The notes beneath the pieces were generated by a model, which did no database searches, had not been told where the DNA came from, and saw only the letters and a list, made by a program, of their open reading frames with translations. A stretch of DNA of 64,000 nucleotides from an uncultured Collinsella sp. (lineage in GTDB: Bacteria > Actinomycetota > Coriobacteriia > Coriobacteriales > Coriobacteriaceae), in NCBI GenBank assembly GCA_900544135.1, contig UQTU01000010.1, positions 22,039-86,038 on the forward strand, in the 5' to 3' direction. Both the position numbers and the translations under genes were made by a program. Positions 26,975 through 35,480 of the stretch are shown here, in pieces (the first letter of the stretch is position 1; every line of letters begins with the position of its first letter).

Positions 26975-28180
26975 ATGACCGCAACTGCACCCGCAGCACC
27001 CGCTAAGGTGTACTTCACCAACCTGCGCACGCATGCTCGCGAGAGCCAGCTCGACAAGCTCAAGCGCCTCATCCGTCACGCCGGTATCGAGCAGATCGAC
27101 TTTGAGAACAAGTTCGTCGCCATCAAGATTCACTTTGGCGAGCTGGGCAACCTGAGCTTTTTGCGTCCCAACTACGCCCGCGCCGTCGCGGATGTCGTCA
27201 AGGAGCTGGGCGGCAAGCCCTTCCTCACCGACTGCAACACGCTCTACGTCGGTAGCCGCAAAAACGCGCTCGAGCACATCGATACCGCCTATCAGAACGG
27301 TTTTACCCCGTATGCCACGGGCTGCCAGATCATCATCGCCGACGGCCTCAAGGGCACCGACGAGGCACTCGTCCCGGTCGAGGGCGGCGAGTACGTGCGC
27401 GAGGCCAAGATCGGTCAGGCTCTCATGGATGCCGATATCGTGATCAGCCTCACCCACTTTAAGGGCCATGAGCAGGCCGGTTTTGGCGGTGCCATGAAGA
27501 ACCTGGGCATGGGAGGCGGCAGCCGTGCCGGCAAGATGGAGCAGCATGCCGCCGGCAAGCCGAACGTCGCGACCGAGCACTGCGTTGGCTGCCGTGCCTG
27601 CGAAAAGATCTGCGCGCACAACGCTATCTCGTTTGACGACACCCGCGAGCGCGAGCTTGCCAGCGGCGCTACTCGCACGGTGCACGTGGCCGCCATCGAC
27701 CACGATCGCTGCGTGGGCTGCGGCCGCTGCATTGCGGCATGCAACCAGGATTGCATCAAGCCCGGCTATGACGCCGCGGCCGATGTGCTCAACTGCAAGA
27801 TCGCCGAGTACACCAAGGCCGTTGTCGACGGCCGCCCGAGCTTCCATATCTCGCTTGCCATGGATATTAGCCCCAACTGCGATTGCCATCCCGAAAACGA
27901 CACGCCTATCGTCAACGATATCGGCATGTTCGCGAGCTTCGACCCGGTCGCCATCGACCAGGCCTGTGCCGATGCCGTCATGGCATCCGAGCCGCTGCCC
28001 AACACCGAGCTTACCGATAGCGCGGCCAAGATGGAGCACAACCACGAGCATCTGGAGGGCGATCAGGCCAAGGACCCCTTCTGCATCACGCATCCCGACA
28101 CCGACTGGCGCACCTGCATCGCGCACGCCGAGAAGATCGGCCTGGGCACGAGCAAGTACGAGCTCATCGAGGTCAAGTAG
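26975..28180 (+). CDS. DUF362 protein with 2x[4Fe-4S] ferredoxin domain
   Basis: A 401-residue cytoplasmic protein. Residues 1 to about 190 are the DUF362 domain (KVYFTNLRTHARES near the start; HFKGHEQAGFGGAMKNLGMG near residues 157-176). Two ferredoxin motifs follow, CVGCRACEKICAHN and CVGCGRCIAACNQDC. A further DUF362 segment with SPNCDCHPEND and FDPVAIDQACAD closes the protein. The family is common in anaerobes and presumed redox-active; its substrate is unknown. The ribosome-binding site is GAGGGGAT. The gene is monocistronic, with a strong terminator 47 bp downstream. Confidence 0.88.
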   Translation: MTATAPAAPAKVYFTNLRTHARESQLDKLKRLIRHAGIEQIDFENKFVAIKIHFGELGNLSFLRPNYARAVADVVKELGGKPFLTDCNTLYVGSRKNALEHIDTAYQNGFTPYATGCQIIIADGLKGTDEALVPVEGGEYVREAKIGQALMDADIVISLTHFKGHEQAGFGGAMKNLGMGGGSRAGKMEQHAAGKPNVATEHCVGCRACEKICAHNAISFDDTRERELASGATRTVHVAAIDHDRCVGCGRCIAACNQDCIKPGYDAAADVLNCKIAEYTKAVVDGRPSFHISLAMDISPNCDCHPENDTPIVNDIGMFASFDPVAIDQACADAVMASEPLPNTELTDSAAKMEHNHEHLEGDQAKDPFCITHPDTDWRTCIAHAEKIGLGTSKYELIEVK

Positions 28181-28227
28181 CGCCTAGTTATTGGACAAAT
28201 CAAGCGCTTTTCTGGCGCAAGTAGAGC

Positions 28228-28267
28228 AAAAGCCGCCCGTGGGCACAGCGCTCACGGGCGGCTTTTT
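28228..28267 (+). terminator. Intrinsic terminator after the DUF362 gene
   Basis: AAAAGCCGCCCGTG pairs with CACGGGCGGCTTTTT around a loop of about 11 nt; A-tract on one side and T-tract on the other make it potentially bidirectional. Confidence 0.88.
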
Positions 28268-28389
28268 GGAAGTATGCGGCAAATTTCGAGACCGCCGAGC
28301 ACACGACGTTTTTTGGCAACAAAACCCCTGATAAATTGTTGGTAAAACTGTGGTCTGGTCGGCAGTTCCAGATTTTGCCGCATACTTCC
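28268..28389. repeat. 122-bp inverted-repeat element
   Basis: GGAAGTATGCGGCAAA at 28268-28283 is perfectly inverted at 28374-28389. Weaker pairing continues inward (GAGACCGCCGA against TCGGCAGTTCC). It abuts the terminator and fills the gap before the convergent hydrolase gene. It has no coding potential. Confidence 0.65.
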
Positions 28390-28431
28390 GAAAATAGGGG
28401 GTCAGATAAAGCCTCAGACGTTGCTATTCGC

Positions 28432-29397
28432 CTAAAAATACTCGTCGAGGAAGTTGTTGACTGTGTTCCAGTAGAGCTCGGGGTCAACTTGCGCACTCTT
28501 GGCGTGGGTGGCGCCATGGATGGTGAGCTTTTGCTTGACCTTGCTGGCGCACGCCTCGTAGTTTTGGTCGAGCATGCTGTACGGTACAAAGGTGTCTTGG
28601 TCGCCGTGGATAAATAGCATGGGAACCGTCGCGTGTTTGAGTTGCTCCACACTGCTCGCCTTATGAAAGTCGTAGCCCGCGCGCACGTTGCACACCAAGT
28701 TTGCTACATCGAGCAAGGGAAAGCTGGGCAGGCCGAACACGTCCTTGAGCTGCAGAGAAAACTCGTCCCAAACACTCGTATAACCACAGTCCTCGATAAT
28801 GCATTTCACGTTGGACGGCAAAGATTCCCCCGCGACGTCCATGGCGGTTGCCGCACCCATCGACTCGCCAAAGACCAGGATGCGCGCCTCGGGGTCAGCC
28901 TGAACGATCCGCCCAATCCATGCAACGACATCGAGCCGCTCGGGCCAGCCCATGCCGATATAGTCGCCGCCGGAGCGCTCGTGGGCACGGGCGGCAGGCG
29001 CGAGCACGTTCATGCCGCGGTCATGGAATCGCTTGACGTATCGGGCCATGCCGATGGGCTCGTTGGTATATCCATGCAGGCAGACGGCGTAATCGTGGGT
29101 GTTCTCCGAGGCGGCAAAAAACCAAGCGGCGAGCTCGGTTCCGTCATCTGCGGTGAGGCTGCTGCTCTTGCGGTTTTCTTTAAACCATGCCCGCGCCTCG
29201 GTGTCCTCGGCATCCGGCTGCTCGCCTTCTTTGTCGTTCTTGCTATCCTGCATCATCTTCATGGTGTACGGCGCTTGGGGATTCAGCGCGAAGTCAAACA
29301 GAAAGTTGCCGGCAAATCCGAGCAGCACAACGACAACCACCAGTGCAACGATGCCGGCCATCTTGAGCTTTCGATGGGAACGTGCGTTTTGAGCCAT
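28432..29397 (-). CDS. Membrane-anchored alpha/beta hydrolase
   Basis: A 321-residue protein with an N-terminal signal anchor (about 13-33). The alpha/beta-hydrolase triad is visible: nucleophile in GESMGA, acid in HGDQDTFVP, and His in GATHAKS. The oxyanion segment is CLHGYTNEP. The fold is closest to the BAAT/YqkD-like serine hydrolases often annotated as DUF1749 or family S9-like; the substrate cannot be told. Start chosen at 29397 behind TAGGAG. It is divergent from the PAQR gene, with paired palindromic sites between them. Confidence 0.85.
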   Translation of the reverse strand: MAQNARSHRKLKMAGIVALVVVVVLLGFAGNFLFDFALNPQAPYTMKMMQDSKNDKEGEQPDAEDTEARAWFKENRKSSSLTADDGTELAAWFFAASENTHDYAVCLHGYTNEPIGMARYVKRFHDRGMNVLAPAARAHERSGGDYIGMGWPERLDVVAWIGRIVQADPEARILVFGESMGAATAMDVAGESLPSNVKCIIEDCGYTSVWDEFSLQLKDVFGLPSFPLLDVANLVCNVRAGYDFHKASSVEQLKHATVPMLFIHGDQDTFVPYSMLDQNYEACASKVKQKLTIHGATHAKSAQVDPELYWNTVNNFLDEYF

Positions 29398-29417
29398 GCG
29401 GTATTCTCCTATAAGAT

Positions 29418-29476
29418 GTTAATACGTCAACATTTAATGCAAGCGCATTATGGACGTTCGCCGTTGATGCGTCAAC
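29418..29476. promoter_or_regulatory. Paired GTTRATRCGTCAAC operator-like sites
   Basis: GTTAATACGTCAAC (29418-29431) and GTTGATGCGTCAAC (29463-29476) are direct repeats 45 bp apart; the second is a perfect GTTGA-4 nt-TCAAC palindrome. They sit in the divergent promoter region and overlap TTGACG -35-like hexamers for the minus-strand hydrolase. Confidence 0.5.
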
Positions 29477-29583
29477 AGGCAAAGAATGGGTAAACAAAGG
29501 GTCACGTATGGTGCAAATATCGCACGTACCTAGACGCTTTGATATAGTGTTGAGAACTCTTTACGTTGGAGGATGTAACCGGC

Positions 29584-30267
29584 ATGTCCGATTCGAGCGA
29601 CAGTTCCAAGCCGCGACCCAAGATCGCGGCCGTTCCACACTACACGGTGGGCGAGGAGATCATGAACTCCGTCACCCATGGTGTCGGTTGCCTGCTGGGT
29701 ATCGCGGGCCTGGTGCTCCTGATCGTATTCGCTGCCCTGCGCGGCGGAGGCCCGGCCCACATGGCCGCGGCGATTGTCTATGGTGTCAGCATTATCCTCG
29801 AATACCTAGCCTCCACGCTCTACCACGCGATTCAGCCTGCGCGCGCCGAGCGCGTGTTTCGCATCATCGACCACAGCTGCATCTACCTGCTCATAGCCGG
29901 CAGCTATGCGCCGTTTTGCCTCATCACGCTCGCAAACGACGGCGGCGCTGCGCTGTTCTTCGCCGTATGGGCCATCGCCATTATCGGCATCGCGCTCGAG
30001 TGCTTTTTGCGCGAGCGTCAGCCACACTGGGTAAGCGGCCTGGTCTACCTGCTGATGGGCTGGCTCGTTGTCTTTAAACTGCCCGAGCTCGTGTCGCTGC
30101 TCAACCCCGTGGCACTTGCCCTGCTCGCCGTCGGCGGCGTGTGCTACACCGTGGGCGTGCCGTTCTATATCGCCAAAAACGTGCGCTATCTGCACAGTGT
30201 TTTCCACTTGTGGGTGCTCGCCGGCGGCATCTTCCAGTTCATGGCGGTGATTCTCTTCGTAATTTAG
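29584..30267 (+). CDS. Hemolysin III / PAQR-family seven-helix protein
   Basis: A 227-residue integral membrane protein started at the ATG at 29584 (MSDSSDSSK), behind GGAGGATG. Seven helices are predicted by eye. Family motifs are visible: SVTHGVGCLLG at the N-terminus, ASTLYHA and the HxxxH-like FRIIDHSCIYLLIAGSYAPF, and FHLWVLAGG in the last helix. These His/Asp residues bind Zn in PAQR receptors. The cellular role of bacterial members is not settled. Confidence 0.9.
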   Translation: MSDSSDSSKPRPKIAAVPHYTVGEEIMNSVTHGVGCLLGIAGLVLLIVFAALRGGGPAHMAAAIVYGVSIILEYLASTLYHAIQPARAERVFRIIDHSCIYLLIAGSYAPFCLITLANDGGAALFFAVWAIAIIGIALECFLRERQPHWVSGLVYLLMGWLVVFKLPELVSLLNPVALALLAVGGVCYTVGVPFYIAKNVRYLHSVFHLWVLAGGIFQFMAVILFVI

Positions 30268-30377
30268 CGACCACGCCTGCGCGCCCGCGTCCTCGTTTGG
30301 GCGCCGGCGCAATTGCCGTATCCGTCATCAACGTTTTGACCTGACGTCCCGAATCTTGGAGGTTCGAGAAACTCCCG

Positions 30378-31751
30378 ATGGACATAACCATCTCCCTTAT
30401 CACTACCCTCGTTTTGACCCTCATCAACGGCTACTTCTCTATGTCCGAGATGGCGCTCACCACGGCCAAGCGCGCCGTGCTGGAGCATGAGGCCGAGGAA
30501 GGCGACAAGCGCGCCGAGCGTGCCATTAAGCTGGCCGCCGACTCCGACCAGCTGCTCGCCACCATCCAGGTCGCCATCACGCTCGTGGGCTTCGCCTCGT
30601 CCGCCGTCGCCTCGACGAGCCTGTCCGACCCGCTTGCCACGTGGCTCATGAGCTTTGGCATCGCGCCGCTCTCCGCCATCGCGCGCGGCCTGGCGCCGGT
30701 CATCATCACCGTCGCCGTCGCCTTTGTGTCCATCGTGATCGGCGAGCTCGTGCCCAAGCGCATCGGCCTCGCTAACGCCGAGGGCGTATCCAAGCAGGTC
30801 GTGGGACCGCTCTCCGTGTTCCAAAAGATCGCCCGCCCGCTCGTGTGGCTGACCGGTGCCTGCTCCGACGGCCTGGCCCGCATCCTGCGCATCAAGAGCG
30901 CCGATGACCGCCAAAATGTCTCGGAGGAAGAGATCAAGTATATGGTCTCGGAGCAGGACGACCTGCTCGACGAGGAAAAGCGCATGATCCACGAGATCTT
31001 CGACCTGGGCGACACCGTGGCTCGCGAGGTCATGGTGCCGCGCGTGGACACCACCATGTGCGAGGACGACGAGACGGTCGCCGACGTGTTGTCCACCATG
31101 CGCCAGACCGGCTTCAGCCGCATCCCCGTCTATCACGAGGACCCCGACAACGTCGCGGGCATCGCGCACATCAAGGACCTGATCCAGCCCGCGCTCGACG
31201 GCAAGGGCGACCAGCCCATTGCCAACTATTTGCGCGATGCCACCTTTGTGCCCGATACCAAGGACATCCTGCCGCTGCTGTCCGAGATGCAGACCTCGCA
31301 CGACCAGATCGTGGTCGTCGTGGACGAGTACGGCGGCACGGCCGGCATCATCACCATCGAAGATATCGTCGAGGAGATCGTCGGCGAGATCGAGGACGAG
31401 TTCGACCCCGACAACAAGTACCTCACGCGCCTCTCGCGCCGTGAGTGGCTCGTCGATGGGCGTTTTTCGTGCGATGACGCGATTGAGCTTGGTTGGCCGC
31501 TCGAGGAAAGCGATGATTATGAGACCATCGCCGGCTGGATTTTGGAGCTTTGCGACTCGGTGCCCGACATCGGAGAGGTGTTTGAGGTCGCGGGGTACAA
31601 GTTTAAAGTGCAGTCGATGCGTGGCCAGCGCATCTCGCTCATTCGCGTGATCGCTCCGGCCGAAACCGATAAGAAGGATTCCGAGTCTTCGGTAGACGAG
31701 CCGACGACGTCGGGTGCGGGTTCCGCGAATCCGCACGACGGCGACGAGTAG
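30378..31751 (+). CDS. CNNM/CorC-family protein (hemolysin C-like)
   Basis: A 457-residue membrane protein: DUF21 domain with three or four helices (residues 5-190), two CBS domains (about 215-335, with VMVPRVDTTM and DEYGGTAGIITIEDI), and a C-terminal CorC_HlyC domain. The family is linked to Mg2+/Co2+ efflux or homeostasis. The best ribosome-binding site (GGAGG) is 15 bp upstream, rather far. The last 25 residues are a disordered Asp/Ser tail. The next gene begins 24 bp on, so they may be co-transcribed. Confidence 0.9.
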   Translation: MDITISLITTLVLTLINGYFSMSEMALTTAKRAVLEHEAEEGDKRAERAIKLAADSDQLLATIQVAITLVGFASSAVASTSLSDPLATWLMSFGIAPLSAIARGLAPVIITVAVAFVSIVIGELVPKRIGLANAEGVSKQVVGPLSVFQKIARPLVWLTGACSDGLARILRIKSADDRQNVSEEEIKYMVSEQDDLLDEEKRMIHEIFDLGDTVAREVMVPRVDTTMCEDDETVADVLSTMRQTGFSRIPVYHEDPDNVAGIAHIKDLIQPALDGKGDQPIANYLRDATFVPDTKDILPLLSEMQTSHDQIVVVVDEYGGTAGIITIEDIVEEIVGEIEDEFDPDNKYLTRLSRREWLVDGRFSCDDAIELGWPLEESDDYETIAGWILELCDSVPDIGEVFEVAGYKFKVQSMRGQRISLIRVIAPAETDKKDSESSVDEPTTSGAGSANPHDGDE

Positions 31752-31775
31752 GACAAGGAAGAGTAGGGGAGAGTT

Positions 31776-32609
31776 ATGGCAGGCCTGTTCAACATCCTTA
31801 AGGTCACCGTCAGCGAGGACAAGATCTGCGCGCATGTGCTGGTGAACCCCGGCATGCCGCTCATGACCTCGGAGGATATCGAGGCCACGGCGCGCGTGTA
31901 CTACCTGGTGCCGGCGATTGCCAAGCACCTGTGCCTGGGCGATTCCGGCCGCGAGTTCCAGGACTGCATGGGTCAGACCGAGCTCTGCCACCTGCTGGAG
32001 CACGTGACGGTCGAGCTCATGAACGAGACCGGTCTTGCCGGTAGCATCTCGTGCGGCCGCACGCGCGCAAGCGAGCATGACGAGCGTGTCTTTGAGGTCG
32101 AGCTTTCGTGCCCCGACGACGCACTGGCCATCGGTGCGCTGTCGTCGGCCACCTTTATGATGGACTGGGCGTACCTGCACGCCGACCAGCCTGCCCCCGA
32201 CGTGGAAGGCACGGTCGCGGGCCTGCGCAACCTGGTGCTGGGCATGCGCGCCGAGGCCGAGGGCAAGGATCCTCACGAGGCCGTCGCCGCTGCGAACGGC
32301 GAAGATGCTGCCGAGGACGAGGGCGCTGACGAGGGTGATGTGCCGGTCGACGCCGAGCCTGTTGCCGATGCGACCGCCGAGTCCGTTCCCACCGAGCCCC
32401 AGGGCGTTCCCAACTTTGACGACGAGCCCCAGGTGACGATTGATACCGAGGGCGCGGTCGCCGAAAACCACGAGGCTTCCGCTGCCGTCTTTGGCGGTGC
32501 GGCGACGGTTTCGGCGGGACCTGCGCATGAGGGCGGTCTGCCGCTCGTGGACGGCGCCGGCGAGGACCCGGGTGCCACGGTGGCCATGCCGGCTATGCCT
32601 CAGGAGTAG
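31776..32609 (+). CDS. Stand-alone cyanophycin-synthetase N-domain-like protein with HxxEH motif
   Basis: A 277-residue protein. Residues 1 to about 140 resemble the N-terminal domain of cyanophycin synthetase CphA in motif order: LVPAIAKHLC, a Gly, then CHLLEHVTVELMNETGL (HxxEH at 72-76), then GRTRASEHDERVFEVE, and an Ala-rich helix. CphA proteins continue with ATP-grasp and Mur-ligase domains; here they are absent. Residues 155-277 are an acidic Ala/Glu/Asp/Pro tail. The HxxEH arrangement also occurs in M16-type zinc peptidases, so a metal-dependent hydrolase role is possible. Ribosome-binding site GGGGAG. It lies in an envelope-gene run. The similarity is by eye and needs a profile search. 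Confidence 0.6.
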   Translation: MAGLFNILKVTVSEDKICAHVLVNPGMPLMTSEDIEATARVYYLVPAIAKHLCLGDSGREFQDCMGQTELCHLLEHVTVELMNETGLAGSISCGRTRASEHDERVFEVELSCPDDALAIGALSSATFMMDWAYLHADQPAPDVEGTVAGLRNLVLGMRAEAEGKDPHEAVAAANGEDAAEDEGADEGDVPVDAEPVADATAESVPTEPQGVPNFDDEPQVTIDTEGAVAENHEASAAVFGGAATVSAGPAHEGGLPLVDGAGEDPGATVAMPAMPQE

Positions 32610-32688
32610 GCCTACGCGTTTATCACCATCACGTACCTGCGCCTTTGCCGTACGCAGATGAGCGGAGCGGCAAGTGATGCGCTGCGGG

Positions 32689-32694
32689 TATAAT
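32689..32694 (+). promoter_or_regulatory. Promoter -10 box upstream of the YtxH gene
   Basis: A consensus TATAAT preceded by GCGGG. No good -35 hexamer is seen at 17 bp. A hairpin, GGGCAC-CGAC-GTGCCC (32713-32728), lies between it and the ribosome-binding site AGGAGAGG and would fold at the 5' end of the mRNA. Confidence 0.5.
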
Positions 32695-32745
32695 GGACAG
32701 CATTCAAACGGTGGGCACCGACGTGCCCGCAGGAGAGGAATGATC

Positions 32746-33135
32746 ATGGGTAAGACTTTCAGCTTTGTCTCCGGCGCACTTTTTGGTGCCGCTGCCGGCG
32801 CTATTGTCGGCGTTGCTCTGGCCCCGCGCTCGGGCGCCGAGACCCGCGCCATGGCTGCCGATATCGCCAACGACGCTTGGGACAATATGCGTGACACCTA
32901 CGAGCACAGCGCCGAGGAGGCCCGTGCTGCGGTCAACGATTTTGGCCCGATGGTCGACGCCAAGACCGACGACCTGCGCGCCAAGGTCGACCTGGCCCGC
33001 GAGCGCATGGACCAGCTGCGCGAGCAGCTCAACGACGCCATTTCGGGCGGCAACGTGACGCCTGCCGCCGACGTCGTGGTCGAGAACGCCGTCGAGACTG
33101 ATGCCGAGGCTGCGGAGCCCTCGACCGAGGCATAA
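32746..33135 (+). CDS. YtxH domain-containing small envelope protein
   Basis: A 129-residue protein started at the second of two close ATGs (32746), seven bases behind AGGAGAGG; the ATG at 32740 is too close to that site. A Gly/Ala-rich helix (FVSGALFGAAAGAIVGVALA, about 6-25) precedes PRSGAETR, the hallmark of YtxH proteins, and a long amphipathic helix. YtxH proteins are membrane-associated and stress-linked in Bacillus. The stop overlaps the next start (TAATG). Confidence 0.82.
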   Translation: MGKTFSFVSGALFGAAAGAIVGVALAPRSGAETRAMAADIANDAWDNMRDTYEHSAEEARAAVNDFGPMVDAKTDDLRAKVDLARERMDQLREQLNDAISGGNVTPAADVVVENAVETDAEAAEPSTEA

Positions 33136-33890
33136 TGCGCGCCGGGGATTTTGTCGGCGCCAAGATCTATCGCAAGCCTACCGAGGACAAGCGCACCAAA
33201 AAGGACGGCACGCCGCGCAGCCCTAAAAAGCTCGGAAAGATTCACTTTCCGGTCTTTACCCCGGGCGGTACGCGCGTGGTCGGCTTTATGGTCCGCCAGT
33301 CCGATATCGCGGGCATGATCGAGCGTCCCGACCGATTCGTAGCGCTCGATGCCATTGGTGTCTACGAGGGCGCCATCGCGGTTGACGACGTCAAGGGCAC
33401 CTACGATACCGCTGCGGCCAAGCGCCTCGACATCAACCTGGACGATTGCATCATCTGGGTCGGTATGGACGTGCGCACGGAATCGGGCGACGTCGTGGGC
33501 TATTGCTCGGACGTTGAGTTCAAGCCGCGCTCGGGCATCGTGCAGGCATTCTATGTGACCGCCGGCGCTGCTTCGAGTGTTTTGGTTGGTGACACGCAGG
33601 TGCCGCCGACGATGCTGCGCGGCTACGAGAACGGCGCGATGGTCGTCTCGGACGAGGTCAAGTCGCTCGGGTATTCGGGCGGTGCGGCTGCCAAGGCCGC
33701 CGAGGCCAGCGTCGTGGTGGGCGACAAGGTCAAAAAGGGCGCCAAGGTGCTCGACGACAAGGGATCGGTTGCCGTGGACAAGGGCAGTCGCGCACTGGGC
33801 AAGCAGCTCGGCAAGACGCGCGGCATGTTCAAGGCCTTTAAGGACGAATACCAAAAGGCGAGCGGAGGCTCGTCAAAAGCTACAAAATAG
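33135..33890 (+). CDS. PRC-barrel domain protein
   Basis: A 251-residue soluble protein coupled to the YtxH gene by a one-base overlap. Two PRC-barrel-like halves are seen: residues 5-75 (DFVGAKIYRKPTEDK, GTRVVGFMVRQSDIAGMI) and 95-160 (CIIWVGMDVRTESGDVVGYCSDVEF). A Lys/Ala-rich helical tail (about 180-251) follows. PRC barrels serve as RNA- or protein-binding modules; the role here is unknown. The MgtE-like protein at 35698 also begins with a PRC-like stretch. Confidence 0.7.
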   Translation: MRAGDFVGAKIYRKPTEDKRTKKDGTPRSPKKLGKIHFPVFTPGGTRVVGFMVRQSDIAGMIERPDRFVALDAIGVYEGAIAVDDVKGTYDTAAAKRLDINLDDCIIWVGMDVRTESGDVVGYCSDVEFKPRSGIVQAFYVTAGAASSVLVGDTQVPPTMLRGYENGAMVVSDEVKSLGYSGGAAAKAAEASVVVGDKVKKGAKVLDDKGSVAVDKGSRALGKQLGKTRGMFKAFKDEYQKASGGSSKATK

Positions 33891-33911
33891 CGACGTACCA
33901 AATGATGGGAG

Positions 33912-33948
33912 GCAAGCCGGAGACCTGTTGCTCCGGCTTGCTGTGTTT
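33912..33948 (+). terminator. Intrinsic terminator after the PRC-barrel gene
   Basis: GCAAGCCGGAG (33912-33922) pairs perfectly with CTCCGGCTTGC (33931-33941), followed by TGTGTTT. It separates the YtxH/PRC pair from the deacetylase-like gene. Confidence 0.78.
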
Positions 33949-33962
33949 ATGGGGGAGGGCAC

Positions 33963-35369
33963 ATGCGCCAAAACGGATCCAACTTAAACGGGCGTTCGGG
34001 TGCGCGTCCGTCGGCGCGCCGCGACCTGGGGCAGCTGCCCAGCGGTCAGCGCCGCCGTCACCGTAAGCCCGGCGCGATGTATCTCAACCATAGCCGCGGG
34101 TTTAGCGACCGCAGCGCTCGCATCGGCAACAGCCGTACGCCCCGTCGTTCGTCTCGCCTGCCCTATGCGCTCATCGCCGTGGGTTGCGCGCTCGTGCTGT
34201 TTATCGCTGCTGTCGTGGGCTACGTCAACCGCAGCGTGGACGTGGAGCTCAACGGCCAGAAGACAGCGGTGCGTGTGGGCTCTACGCTACAGAATCTCAT
34301 CGACGACCAGGAGTTGACTGACACCTACGACGCAGGCGACCTGCTGGCCGTCGATGACAGCGTGCTCAAGCGCCATGGGGGCGAAAAGCTGTCGGTGAAG
34401 GTCGACGGCAAGCGCGTGAAGCAGGGCAAATGGGATAGCCGCGAACTTGAGGGCGGCGAGAAAGTGACGGTCAAGGATGGCCGTAACACCTACGAGAAGC
34501 ACGAGGTTCAGGCTACGGTTATCGAGCCCAAGCTCAAGGTCGAGGGTACGGGCGCTATCGAGTATGTGCAGACGTGGGGTGTCCAGGGCCGCTCCGAGGT
34601 GTGGGTTGGTGAGCAGTCGGGCAAGACGCAGGACCGCGGCGAGGTTGTGCCCGCCACCGATTGCGTTGTTGCGTGCGCCAGCGTGGCGCCCAAGGGCAAC
34701 AAAAAGTACGTGGCACTGACGTTTGACGAGGGTCCGAGCGGCGCCACCAAGCAGATCTTGCAGGTGCTCAAGGAAAAGGGCGTCACCGCGACGTTCTTCC
34801 TTTCGGGCGATGCGGTCGAGGCCTCGCCTGCCACGGCCAAGGCGATTGTCGATGCCGGGTGCGAGATCGGATCCAACAGCTACAGCGATGATTCGCTCAA
34901 GGGTCAGGACCGTGAGGCGGTACGCGAACAGATCACGAAAGGCACCGATGCGATTAAGTCGGCGACCGGCGTGAAGACGATGCTGCTGCGTGCTCCCTAC
35001 GCTGCCTTTGACGAGCAAAACTGGATTGATGCGATGGACCTGGTCTCCGCCGTGGTCTCGTGGAATATTGACTCGGGCGACTGGCTGCTCAACGGTGCCG
35101 ACGAGCAGGTCTCAACGGTGCTCGATTCGGTGACGCCGGGCAATATCGTGCTGCTCACCGATAGAGACGAATGCGCCGAGCAGACGCTCGAGGCGCTGCC
35201 GCAGATTATCGACGGTCTTGTCGCCGACGGCTACAAGATCGTGACGCTCAGCGACCTGGTCAAGACGGACACGTCGCTGAGCAAAAAGCTCACCTCGCTG
35301 ACGAAGGTCACCATGCCCAAGGACGCCGTGTTCCCCCAACTTGCCGAGGACGATGACACCACAGAGTAG
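33963..35369 (+). CDS. Membrane-anchored polysaccharide-deacetylase-like protein with degenerate active site
   Basis: A 468-residue protein. An Arg-rich cytoplasmic leader is followed by a signal anchor (about 65-85), a ubiquitin-like DUF348-type region (VDVELNGQKTAVRVGSTLQN), a beta-rich G5-like region, and a NodB fold from about residue 255. NodB motif 1 is LTFDEGPS instead of TFDDG. Motif 2, normally H(S/T)xxH, reads NSYSDDS, with both zinc-binding His lost. Motif 3 (RAPYA) and part of motif 4 (NIDSGDW) remain. Motif 5 has LLTD where LxH is usual. It is therefore probably not a zinc deacetylase. The start has GGGGGAGGGC. Confidence 0.78.
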   Translation: MRQNGSNLNGRSGARPSARRDLGQLPSGQRRRHRKPGAMYLNHSRGFSDRSARIGNSRTPRRSSRLPYALIAVGCALVLFIAAVVGYVNRSVDVELNGQKTAVRVGSTLQNLIDDQELTDTYDAGDLLAVDDSVLKRHGGEKLSVKVDGKRVKQGKWDSRELEGGEKVTVKDGRNTYEKHEVQATVIEPKLKVEGTGAIEYVQTWGVQGRSEVWVGEQSGKTQDRGEVVPATDCVVACASVAPKGNKKYVALTFDEGPSGATKQILQVLKEKGVTATFFLSGDAVEASPATAKAIVDAGCEIGSNSYSDDSLKGQDREAVREQITKGTDAIKSATGVKTMLLRAPYAAFDEQNWIDAMDLVSAVVSWNIDSGDWLLNGADEQVSTVLDSVTPGNIVLLTDRDECAEQTLEALPQIIDGLVADGYKIVTLSDLVKTDTSLSKKLTSLTKVTMPKDAVFPQLAEDDDTTE

Positions 35370-35379
35370 TCATTGGGTA

Positions 35380-35404
35380 GTCGTTTAAGAACGTCCCCAA
35401 TGGC
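35380..35404 (+). repeat. GTCATT-family extragenic repeat, copy 3
   Basis: GTCGTTTAAGAACGTCCCC followed by AATGGC, 11 bp after the deacetylase-like gene; preceded by an extra half-site GTCATTGGG. Confidence 0.6.
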
Positions 35405-35480
35405 TATGTCACGGATACGTCAGCGTTTGGTATGCCTGCAATGTGCAGCGCATAAAATCGATGCCGCAGGGCGATGCTGA

